Of a stretch of DNA of 64,000 nt, positions 24,583-36,900 are shown one piece after another (within the stretch, counting starts at the first letter, position 1; every line of letters starts with the position of its first letter). Position numbers and translations under genes: made by a program. A model generated the notes under the pieces. That model was not told the origin of the DNA. It did not search any database and saw nothing but the letters and a program-made list of their open reading frames with translations. This DNA is from Mya arenaria (taxonomy: Eukaryota; Mollusca; Bivalvia; Myida; Myidae), in NCBI RefSeq assembly GCF_026914265.1, contig NC_069124.1:69860402-69924401 (forward strand), written 5' to 3'.

Positions 24583-25380
24583 TGTATTAATAAACAATTA
24601 AAACAACTGCGATTCTCCGACTTTGAGCATTCGAACAAATGAACTAGTTAGAGCATTGTTGCAGATGGGAGCCTACGTCTACCTGGTCAATTCACAGAGG
24701 TTGGTTGACTGATATGGTAAAAGTACACCATTTGATAATACAATCGTGTATTATTATCTATTAATCTATTAAAAGGTTTATTAAATGGCAGATTGCGTCG
24801 TAGGCTGGACGAACTAAACCATTCTTTTAAACGATTTTAATCAACATCAAAAGCAATTACTTGTTTTAATACGTTATAAAACATTTGCATCGAGCCAAAT
24901 ATGAATAATAGCAACACTTTGTAAACGTACAGTTTGCTATTCGTTTTACAAATCAGGTAACCACAAAGTGAAGCGAATGTGTAAGCTAGAAAAGCAAATG
25001 GCATGCCGGCCATATTTCTATTTTTACTGTTATACTGTTTCTAAATGCTACATTAACAAATAAACTTGCAAGTTTAAACATCTCGCCAATGAGAGGATCA
25101 TCATAAATCAGAATACTAAGTATGATTTTCTGCAATATGTTCGCCGCATTTAAAGCAGCAGTACCATTCAAACATCTGTATTACACTCAGGATATATAAA
25201 CATGACAGCATGAGGACAAATAAGATTAGTCAACAGTTTCATTAGAGCTTGATAATAGTAATACGGAAAAGAATAACCTCGAATGGCCAAAAGGGAATGG
25301 TTGTGTATTTTAAATTGTTTTTAAGCAAATCTTAACCATCAGTGTGCATATGTATCTTACATTGTTTTAAAATTCGTTAT
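24583..25380. other. Intergenic stretch after paralog C
   Basis: AT-rich DNA with no supported feature before the start of the tandem segmental duplication. Confidence 0.5.
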
Positions 25381-26499
25381 ATATGAAATGTGGTTAACCA
25401 ATGGCCATTTCGCACACAAATCCATCTTGCTAAGCATTGCGTTTAACAAAAGTGTATGTTTTGAAATGCGAGATTGTAAAATCTGAACTATTTTCTTTTC
25501 AATACGAAAAGTCCATGCAACTTAAAGTGTGTTAACTGAATAGCGTCATAAAATGAGTATATGTATATATCAGTAAATATACTCGTACTTAAAAACCATA
25601 AACGACTTCAATATCTATTGTACAAACGCTACAATTAAGTTTGTCTCAGGGCTTGGTTTATGACAAATCATGCCTTAAAACGACAAAATATACATTGATT
25701 GAGTATTGATTTTTGAAAATGCCATCCTCGATTTGTCATGACATTTTTGTGAATGTTTGTTAGTTCATTTCGTATTTCCTACCAATCTTTTTGCTGCTTT
25801 AGAGGGCAACCTGATTGGTAACTTTTTCGGTAGCCGCTTTGCAGACGAATAGGACAGGTGCAAATATTTTGTTGCAAGATCATAAGGAGCAAAATGAAAA
25901 AGATGGGTTGCTTGCTGAAGCCGGAGTTTTTGACCCGGTGAATAATTCAAATTAAAAACAGGTATCTTCCTTCCGGAATGTACCTTGGAATAAGTCGAAG
26001 ATATTTATACAGTTTTAATTGACACTTGTATGAACATTTAACAGCAATGTTTGTACAATGTGAAAAGGTAATACACAAAACACCACTAGAATTCCTCCTT
26101 AAATAAATATTATGTCTACGCTGTATGAGAAGACAATCACTGTTTGATGAATAAGAGATTCCTATTATCAAGCCGGTGATGGTGTCTCAAACGCCTCAAC
26201 TTTTCAAACAAGTAATCTGGATAATACACTACAACATTCCTTTTTGCTTTATAATTCAATGCGCATGTGATTGTACAGATGTTTTGAGAGTTCAACGTTG
26301 ATGAAACGAGATATTTATAAAAGTTATAAACACTGCACATTATTTACGCATGTGTATTAAAATCGTAATATGTATTGTTGCGGGAACAGAATGTAAATTG
26401 TGTACGTAACAGTATGTTAAGAAGTCATTCGAACGTTCCCGAAATATTAATAAAACTAAATTCAGCGTTTATAATTTATTTTTCCTTAAAGGAAATGAT

Positions 26500-26722
26500 A
26501 ATTTTGCTGCTGCTTTTGCTGCTACTGCTACTGCTTCTGCTACTACATCTACTGCTGCTGCTGCTACTGCTGTTACTTTTACTTTTACTATTATAATTAA
26601 TGTTATAATTATGGTTATTATTATTTTTTTTATCATACTTATTATTAGTATTAGTATTAGTATTAGTAGTGGTAGTGGTAGTAGCAGTAGTAGTAGTAAT
26701 AGTAGTAGTAGTAAAAGTAATT

Positions 26723-26770
<48 letters not shown>

Positions 26771-26847
26771 TGACTGTTATTAATATTAGTATTAGTATTT
26801 TTATTAATTGTAGACGTAGTGTTAGTATTAGTATTCGAATTAATTTA

Positions 26848-26912
<65 letters not shown>
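26500..26912 (+). repeat. Compound trinucleotide microsatellite
   Basis: Three adjoining tracts: CTG/CTA-rich (about 26503-26590), AGT (about 26640-26770) and ATT (about 26850-26912). The open frames across it (poly-Leu, poly-Ser, poly-Ile) are artefacts of repeat composition. It sits at the same place as the CTA tract at 30006 in copy B. Confidence 0.95.
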
Positions 26913-26913
<1 letters not shown>

Positions 26914-28293
26914 GCATCATATTACAAACAGTTTGATGTTTTAACCTACGACGCATATCAAACAGTAATTGAAACCAACGGAAGAAATAAAAAGAGAGTC
27001 TTAAGAAATCGTATATTTACCATTACTATGACTTTGCTGCAAATGAATGATTAGTGTCGCGGAAAGTAACCAATAAAAAAGTATTTGATTTCAATATATT
27101 AGGCCCACAACTATTTAGTATACTTTGATGACGTGCTCGGGGTAGTTTTCTTTAATACAATGAATCACTGTGTTAAACAGTATTATGATTAACCCTATCC
27201 TTTTTGAACTGTTTTGAAGGTGAAAATGCTACGTCTAAAATTCCTTTAATATGTAATGGAACAATGATAAGCAAGTTTATATTGAATGAGTCTTTTCCTT
27301 TTCTAAAATATTGTATAATTAATTCCTGCGAGCGTAAAATATGGTGTAATTAATGTGATGACCAACACATATTGTTAATTTGACGTCGAATGGACATATT
27401 TACCAGTTTGGAAGATACTTGTGTTAAAAGTGAAAGTATTTCTCTTTTTATAAAATCATAACATGTCATGACCGGTCGAATGATTTAAAATCCCCGGCAA
27501 AAATATTAATCAGGGAAAATGTCAGGTGAGATATCATTTAATAACCGTAACACTCGAAAGGTAAAACACTTTTCAATCACAAGTCTATCACTATTCTAAG
27601 CCATTTCAATTAGATCATTGTATGGTTTACCATTGCACAGATTCATGTTAGAATTTCTGGATTATATTATTTCAAACTCATAATTTCTGAGTGTTTTTCT
27701 GCAAGGCATGGAGGCAAAACAAAGGCAAATATCCTTAGATGTAGTGTTGAACAAAACAAAGTATCTTCTACCTTCAACAAACTCTTGTTATATTCTTTGA
27801 TACACTTTCATGTCTGAATGCAATGTGAAATAAGCTGAATTTTGGGATAAAAACTTACTGTTTTCACAAAACTACACAAGGAAGATTAAATGAGTAGAAT
27901 TCAAATATCAGCGTACTGCGGCGAATACAAGGAATGGATTATATTTGTTACACAATTGCCGTATGGTATTGTGGTTATGATATTATCCAATATCATCTTT
28001 TTAAGTGATATATGAGCTTATTATATTGTAGCTTAATTGGACGTAAAAAATATCAAATCTGATTGAGAGGAATTAATGCATACATTTAAACAAACGCAAG
28101 ATAAGAAAGTGCGTGTTCATTATAAATATCAACTTCTGTATGGTGTACCAGTACTTGCGATATGTCTCATGCTTTTTCTGAGTAACAAGCAGATTTAAAA
28201 TGATTCATGTTTATGAGAAACGCTAGACGGGAAGAAGATTAGATACTTCAATTCAATATAATTATTTTAGAAGCCGAGCAGCAATTCCTTATC

Positions 28294-28404
28294 ATGTCAA
28301 TGGTATTTCTAGTTTTTGTGCTCGTCTTGTTTCTCACCGACGGAAACAATAGCCACCTGCCTCGCTTTTATTCCTTTATCAAACCTAATGAGCAGTTTTC
28401 ATAA
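28294..28404 (+). pseudogene. Signal-peptide-like orphan frame, copy 2
   Basis: A 36-codon ATG frame starts MSMVFLVFVLVLFLTDGN: a hydrophobic core at residues 4-14 and a possible cleavage region after it. It aligns with 32015-32125 (18 leading residues, three differences) and with the decayed frame at 7210. It is a candidate relic or live first exon, but no downstream exon was found. Confidence 0.4.
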
Positions 28405-28792
28405 TCGAGTCGACATCAGTATTAATATTAACATACAGTTGATTTACATTTATATGATATGAGATGAACCATGGGCTCTGTTATTTACCAGTAGGTCTTT
28501 CCACGATCCAACGCGTGGGCGGGTAAAACGTTTTGAGGTCAAACAACGTTTATTATATCTCTCATGAGATATGTATCCCGTTTGGTTTCAGTTCAAGTGC
28601 AGACATACTCTTACATATCTACATATGTTTGTTTTACGATAACATATGATAGAGAACGACGATTACCTTGAGCTCTATATACCTATGTTTGCGAGTTTAG
28701 AAGTTTTATAAATTAAATCTGTCTCGTCGATAAGACGGTCATCATAAACAGAAAACACATATGTTTTTTGACCAAGTTATATTGTCACCTTA

Positions 28793-28848
28793 GTGCAATA
28801 ACTCAATATCTGCATCTATTTCTTAATGTATATATTGAGTTATTGCAC
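28793..28848. repeat. Perfect 17-bp inverted repeat (hairpin) at duplication junction
   Basis: The arm GTGCAATAACTCAATAT at 28793-28809 is the exact reverse complement of 28832-28848, with a 22-nt loop. The arms extend by CCTT after a one-base gap. It lies exactly between the end of duplication copy A and the start of copy B. Confidence 0.9.
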
Positions 28849-30005
28849 AAGGACGACGATTAATGAGTTGAAATTGAGGTTAACCAAAGCAACTTTCGCA
28901 CTAAAATCGATATCGCTACGCGCTAAACGATAAATTATGCTTTGAAATGCAAGATCGTAAAATATGTAAGATTTTATTTTCCAATACGAAGAGTCCATGA
29001 AAACCAAATTATAATAATTGCATAGTGTCAATAAAATGAGTATATATCAGCAACTATATTTAAAAGTCAATACAAAGATTATAATATGTATTGTACATAC
29101 GCTACATTTAAGTTTTTCTTAGTGCCTGGTATATGACAAAACACGCATTTAAAACGACAAAATATACATGAGTTTTGATTTTTGAAAATGAGATCGACAA
29201 ATTGTCATTCTTTTTTCGTGTATGGTTGTTCAAGACGGTGTTTTTCGTATTTCCTACTTATCTTTATGCTGCTTAACACGGGCAACGGGACTGGTAACTT
29301 TCACTTTCACGATAGCCGCTTTGCAGATGAATAGGACAATTGTTTGTAAAGATTCCGTTTCAAGATAATTAGGAGCAAAAAGAGAAAAAATGGTTTGCTG
29401 AAGCCGATGTTTTAATTTTCGACAGAGTGGTAGGTTTTATTTATGTTTACAATTCTAATCTAGAACAGGTCTCTTCCTTCCGGAATGTACCTTTCAATAA
29501 GTTGAATATTTTTCTACAATTTTAATTGACTCATACATAAAACAGCAATGTTCGTACAATGTGAATAGGTTATACACAACACACCACTAGAATTCCTCCT
29601 TAAGTGAGTATTTTGTCTACGCAGTATGAGAAATCGCTGTTTAATGAAGTTCCTATTATCAAGCCGGTGATGATGTCTCAAAGCCTCCTCTTTTTAAACA
29701 AGTAATCTGGATTATATAATACTAACTTCCTTTTTGCTTTATAATCTAAGGAACATTTGATTGTGCATATGTTTGAAATTTCAACGTTGATGAAACGAGA
29801 TATTTATAAATGGTATAAAAACTGCACCTTATTTACAAGTGGCATAGTGGTATATCTTAAATTCAATCTGCATCGGTGCAGGAACAGAACGTTAAATGTG
29901 CATGTAAGAGTATTTTCAGATGTCATTCGAACATAAACGAAATATAAATAAAACTAAATTCAGCGTTACTTCTTTATTCTTTGGTACTCAAGGTATGCTT
30001 AATTT

Positions 30006-30592
<587 letters not shown>

Positions 30593-32014
30593 CATTAATT
30601 ATTTTTAAAACTTTTATCAATTAGTACAAGTCGTAGAAGTAGTATCGTATTATATTAAGTTTGATGTTTTAAACCTACTACACATGACAAAACATCGAAA
30701 GAAAACAAAGCTAAAGAAAGTCTTAAGAACTTGTATATTCACTATGACTATGACTTTGCTGTAAACGATACACTTCAAATTTATGACAAGTATCACGGAA
30801 CGTAGCCAGTAAACAAGTATCTGATATCAATACATTATGCCCACAACTATTAAGTATGCTTTCTTGACATGCTAAGGGTATCCTGCGTTAAAACAATAAA
30901 TCCCATTGTTAAGTAGTATTATGATTAACCCTGTCCTTTTTAAACTATTTGAAAAGTGAAAATGTTACGGCTAAAATTCCATTTTTTAGTAATGTACGAC
31001 TGTAATGACTGGTCTGAAACAATACTATTACTGGTCTGAAACAGTATAAGCAAGTTTAAATTGAATGAGTATTTTCCTTTCCTTAAACTATTGCATTATA
31101 AATACCTTACTAATATGATGACCAACACATATTATTAATGTGACGTTGAGTGAACATTTTTACCTGTTTGAAAAGTACTTGTGTTAAAAGTTAAAGTATA
31201 TCTCATATTTATAAAATCATAACGACTGTAATGACTGGTCTGTCAAATATTTCGAAAAGGTGAAAATGTCAAGTCAGATACCATTTAACCGTAACATTCG
31301 AATGGAGTTGTTTTTTTCAATATTCTTAGCCCGTTCAAGTAAATTATTATATGGTTCACGATTGCAAAGATTCATGTTTGAATTTTATGATTTGATTATT
31401 TCAAACTCTTTGTGTTTTAGTGCAAAGCAAGGAGGCAAAACAATGGCAAATATCTTTAGGATGCAGTGTTTAACAAAACAAAGTACCTTTTACCTTCAAA
31501 AAAAGTTGTCATATTCTTTGACAGACTTTTAAGTCTGAAATTCATGGCAAAATGAGCTGATTTTTGGGATTAAATCTAACTGTTTCCACAAAGCTGCATA
31601 AACACGATTAAATGAGTACAATTTTAATGTGAACGTATTGGGTCGAATACTAGGACTGGATGGATTTTTGTAACACAATGACCATATGGTATTGTGGTTT
31701 GGATAATATCAAATTTTATTCATTCAGGTGAGTTAAAGGCTTATTATACTGTTGCTTAATTGGATGTAAGAAATGATAAAGGCAGATTGACGAAATTTAA
31801 TTCATACATTTAAACAAACGTTAGATAGAATAGTGCAATTCATCATTAATATCAGCTATGCAATACCTTACTTGTGATATGTCTCATGCTTTTTCTGAGT
31901 AACAAGCAGATTCAAAATAATTTAATGTTATAAGAATCGCTTCACAGACATAACAAACAATGTCTACTTCAATCCAATACAATTCTTTTAAAAGCCGAGC
32001 AGCCTTTCTTTATC

Positions 32015-32125
32015 ATGTCAATGTTATTCCTATTTTTTGTGCTGGTCTTATTTCTCACCGACGGAAATAAGAATTCCGCAGCATCAGTGGTATCTTTGTT
32101 CATGACCCGTTCCGTACATATTTAA
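32015..32125 (+). pseudogene. Signal-peptide-like orphan frame, copy 3
   Basis: A 36-codon ATG frame starts MSMLFLFFVLVLFLTDGN, keeps a full hydrophobic core, and is homologous to 28294-28404. A donor-like 'gtgGTATCT' occurs about 24 codons in. No following exon is visible. It could be a relict first exon of a lost paralog. Confidence 0.4.
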
Positions 32126-32636
32126 ACTGTTAATTTGCTACTGAAGTATTTTGAATTGTGTGTAAACGAGTAATGAAAATATGCCTAATTTATAAAATAT
32201 GCAGTTTAATTGTAATCAATAAACGTAGGTTAAAAAATGACATATTTAATAAAGCACACAAGAGTATGGGAGTATTGGGTTATTGGACATACTCTCTCAT
32301 ACTCATATATTTATCGTTGTTTCATTAATGTTAATATCAGTGTTAACTGTAATTTACTAAATCATTTAGGTCAGTGCATGTGTTAAATTTCAGGTAAAAA
32401 ATAAAACAGACATCCATTTAATCAAGTAGAGCGTTTCTCGCTTTTATCACTTTATTATACCTAATGAACAGTTCTTATATTCGAGCCGATATCAGTGTTA
32501 ATGTTCACTTACAGTTGATTTCCATGCATTTGATATGAGATGAACCACCGGCTGTGTTGTTTCCCTAGTAGGTCTTTCCTCGACCCAACGCGTGGGCGGG
32601 ATAACAGTTTTGAACAAGGTTAAGCGACTCTTATAA

Positions 32637-33421
32637 TATATATCATGACAAATGTATCCGTTTGGTTTCAATTCAAGTGCAGACACCACTCTAACATATT
32701 TACAAATGTTTGTTTTACGATAATATATGATGGAGAACGACGATAACCTTGGGCGCTATATACCTATGCTTGCGAGTTTTGAAATGATAAATTATATCTG
32801 TCTCACGTATAAAGTTAAAGTGATTGCTGTCTGTGCAGTACAGTCAAACAATCTTCATAAAGCGGTGTAATGTTTAGGTAATGCAGCTGTGTTAGTGAAA
32901 GTTTATGTTTGAGTATGTTTTTGACAAAGCAGATTTATCATGCATATCAGCGTAGTTGCGTACTCAGTGCTAATGCAATTCCGCCTCAAAAAGGAACGAA
33001 TTTGAACAGTATCAAATGTTCGGACGTAATAACATCAGCCTATACAACACAACACTGCATGCATGCTGACTAATCATTTTGATATAATATCTGAGTGTGG
33101 CTATTCAATAATCCTTAGCATATGCTGAAGTATGTGTACATCTCTTAAACAGGGTGCCGAAAGATTTTTATTTGTTGCGTTATTCTTCATTGCTTTCAAG
33201 CTGACGCGCGCTCTGATGAGGCTTATTGATTTAAAATTACTAAACTTACAAACGTATTGATAAATTATTGGACAAGTGTGTGGTTATGGCCATGCTTACT
33301 AGGTAAAGCTCCCAGTAGACTCCAGTTAGAAAGAACTCTTGTTTCACTGACCGTTCAAATGCTGTTATCCTATTATTTAAAGCCTTCGGGTTGGTATTTG
33401 TGTATGTGATGTTAATATGTT
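32637..33421 (+). repeat. Promoter/first-exon module, copy at 32.6 kb
   Basis: Near-identical to 1-850 (about 93-95 percent by eye), with the same orphan reading frame at 33132. The match breaks off exactly at the BEL/Pao element: copy 1 reads on after 'aatatgtttgt', while here the element's LTR begins. Confidence 0.9.
33132..33260 (+). pseudogene. Orphan signal-peptide reading frame, copy 2
   Basis: A 42-codon frame, MCTSLKQG then FLFVALFFIAFKLTRA, the same length as 509-637 with no gap and the same TGA. The donor-like site of copy 1 is not present here. Interpretation is as for copy 1. Confidence 0.4.
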
Positions 33422-33783
33422 TGTCGCGACTTTCGCGAGTATTCCGCCGGATCATATCCAACGGATATAATCCTTTCGGATTGTGCACGTTTTTCTCGGG
33501 CGTTTCGGGCCCGAGTGGCGGGATAGAAAGGTATATAAGGAACGGTTTTATAGTGCCAAAAAAAGGAAGTTTTTCATTTTGGACAATGGATTATTAAAAA
33601 CGTGAGTGATAAACGATTTATTGTGTATTATTTAGGAAAATCATTTAAGAAAACTATATTAAATTTGAAACAAATTAAAAACTGTAAAAATTAAACTGTG
33701 TTGTTTCTTGTGAGAACATTCAAAACCCAACCCCAATGTGGCAATTAAATCTCAGGGGGCAATAACTCAATTAAACTTCGCCA
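33422..33783 (+). repeat. 5' LTR of BEL/Pao element
   Basis: Begins TGTCGCG and ends CGCCA, just before the primer-binding site. It contains a TATA-like 'gtatataagg' near 33530. It matches 40946-41268 over about 320 bp. It interrupts the promoter module at 33421. Confidence 0.85.
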
Positions 33784-33999
33784 TATTGATGGTGCCGGAA
33801 CCCGGGACTATTAACCGGACATAATGAATACGTGTGCAGGTGGAATAATAAGTAATAAAATGTAATTTGAGTGCAAATAAGATGGATTAAAATTGTGTAG
33901 TGATGAAGTTATGCAGCTGGAATTTTCAGTGCTAAGCGAATTAGACATTAATAAGTTTGTCAGTGAATCAGGAATAAAGCAATAAGGAAATAAATTAAA

Positions 34000-36900
34000 C
34001 AAAATGGCTGGGATTTCGTATTTAAAGGGAGTTAGAACAAGGTACAGAAATACCTTAGAGACCGAAATTGACAAAAGTGTTTTGTTAATAAAGTGTAACT
34101 TAGATACAAGTAACATAGATGATGTGCTTTCGAAGACAAGTAAGTGTTTAGAGAAACTAAAAACCTTTTCAGAAAAGTTAGAAATTCAATCTGGAAAATT
34201 AGCAAGTGCTCTTGATGATAGTGAAACAGAGTTAGTCAGTGCAATTATTGATGAGGACTGTAGCCTGTGTGATGAAGCCATATCGGCTTTACTCGATTTG
34301 AAAGAGTATAAAGCTAAACTCATTTCTAAGAAAGAACAGGATGTGGATATTAAGAAAGAAAAGGATGAATTAAGTCCGTTTGTACAGTTACAGCATGAAC
34401 TTCAAAATATTGCTCATGCTCAAGTGAAACAACAACAAGAGTTTCTTGAACTACAAAAAAAAGAACAAAAACAGTCCCAAAAGAAAGCGTCAACTTCAGT
34501 TAGACTCCCAAAACTTGAGATGATTTCCTTCGGTGGTGATAGATTACGTTGGATAGAATTTTGGGATTCGTACGAATGTGCAGTGCATAAGAATGATCAA
34601 TTATCAAAAGTGGATAACTTTAATTATCTCAAAAGCAAGCTCTATGGTGAAGCGCGAGGTGCTATAGCCGGATTAGTTATCAAACGAGAACTATGAGGTA
34701 GCGATTGGAGTACTGAAAGAGAGATTCGGTAAGACTCAACAAGTGATTGACTTACATTACAATAAATTGATAAATTTACACAGTGCAAATAACAATGTTC
34801 CCAGTTTAAGGAATTTCTTGGATAATGTTGAGCGTCATCTAAGGAGCCTTGAGGTTCTAGAACAGAACATAAATCAGGACGTATTCATATCGATGATACG
34901 AGCAAAACTTCCTGAAGATGTGCTTCTTCAATTAGAAATGTTAAATGGTGCTGAAAGAAAATGGACAATAACTACATTAAGGAATAGACTGAGGGAATAT
35001 ATAGCTGCACGAGAAAAGTCAGACAAACGGCAGTTTGATACAAAACCAAAGATACCACAAAATAAATCGCTGTATCGTGGTTCGGAGACTGATCGAATAC
35101 CAAATAAATCAAACTATGGTTATAAAGCAATAATTTCGGCTGAGGCTTTGGTTGCAAATACAAAGAAACTAACGCCGCAGCAATCAAAACCAAGTAAAGA
35201 TTACTCGGAAATGTGTAGATACTGCGCAAAACATCACTGGAGTGACGAGTGTCTACAGTACCGGACACTCAGTGCGCGTAAACAAGTGCTTAAGGAGAGT
35301 TGTTTTAGATGCTTAAAGGTTGGACATAAAACAGCAGAGTGTAAGAAGAACAAAGTGTGTGTCTATTGCGGGGAGAGAAACAGCCACCATAGAAGTCTAT
35401 GTCCAAAGCGCTTCAAGAGTTCTGAATCTAGTGTTCATTTAACGGAAGAGTTGCCAATGACACAAAAAGTGATATTCCAGAGGAAAACGTTCTTGTCTCT
35501 TCAGGAGAAATGGTACTAATGCAAACGGCGAAAACGGAAGTTAAAGATGCAAAAAGTGACAGACACAGAGTCGTGAGAATGCTCTTAGACTGTGGTTCTC
35601 AGAGGTCATATGTTTCGGAGGCTTTAGCTCGAAAATTAAACCTAAAACAAGAAGGAAAAGAGGAAATCAATGTTATGACGTTTGGTAGTGATAAATCCAA
35701 AGTTGTGAAAACAAAGATATCTACAATGGAACTTAAGTTAAAAACGGCTGATTATATGACAATATCGGTGAATAATGTGCCTGTGATCAGAGGAAATATT
35801 CAAAGGCAACCCATGAAAGGGCTATCCGAAAATGCCAATCAGTTGTTGAAATCAGTGGATTTGGCAGATGACATTGCCGAAGATAGTGAATTGTGCCAAA
35901 TTGATCTACTCATCGGTAATGATTACTACTTGGACATTGTGCTTAGTCAAAAACTTGAAGTTCAACCAGGATTATATTTACTTAGTTCCAAATTTGGTTG
36001 GATACTTACGAGACGTACACAGGAAGGTGTCCATGACAGAAATGACGTCAACATGTTAATTATGACGTATGGTACAAAGTTTAATGAAATCACCGCATTC
36101 GTTTCCACCGATGATTGTTTACCGAAAGTGCCAGATTTAGAAGATTTCTGGAAAATCGAATCCATCGGAATCAATGATTGTCCAGCGCTTTCTAGTGACG
36201 AAAAAGCAATGTCAGCATTCAAAAATACGCTTCAATTCTCTGATGGACGTTATCAAGTCAAATGGCCCTGGAAGGACGAATCACAAGATCTACCAGTAAA
36301 TCGCCAACTAGCTATGGGACGACTGCGTTCGACAATTGCTCGAATGAAAGATAAACCGGAGTTAATGATAAAGTACGACAGTGTGATAAAGGACCAACTG
36401 ACCAAAGGTATCATCGAAAGGTCAACGCAAGGACTGGTAAAATGATACATTACTTACCACACCACGCAGTGATTACTCCGTTGAAAACAACCACGAAATT
36501 GAGAGTAGTCTACGATGCGTCGGCAACATCTAGATCCTGTGACAAGAGTTCGAACGAGTCCCTTTATAGGGGTCCTGTCATGCTTCATGACCTGTGCGGA
36601 ATGTTGTTACGGTTTCGTGTTCACAACATTGCAGTTGTCGCCGACATAGAAAAGGCGTTTCTCCAAATAGGATTGCAACCAAGTGATCGTGATGTGACGC
36701 GTTTTTATGGATTAAAGATTGTGACAAGCCTGTAGTTAACAAAGATACGATCGAAGAATATCGCTTCTGTCGTGTCCCTTTCGGAGTTATATCGAGTTCG
36801 TTCCTTCTAGGTGCTACCATAGAATCTCATTTGGATTCGTACGAGTGCGAATTGTCTAAGAAAATTAAGAGTGATATATACGTAGACAATCTAGTAACAG

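Larger units (their letters stand above)
25380..28735 (+). repeat. Segmental duplication, copy A
   Basis: This is collinear with 28855-32830. Shared runs include 'cttccttccggaatgtacctt' (25967 and 29469), 'caccactagaattcctcctta' (26080 and 29582), 'tattatcaagccggtgatg' (26163 and 29656) and the 'aagccgagcagc' block (28271 and 31993). Divergence is around 15-25 percent by eye. It ends with the promoter module found upstream of paralog A. No intact gene is seen inside. Confidence 0.85.

Noticed and set aside
26375-27054. Poly-Leu and poly-Ser/Ile open frames
   Set aside because: They are produced by trinucleotide tracts. The flanking parts have no coding character and the other segmental copy does not conserve them.
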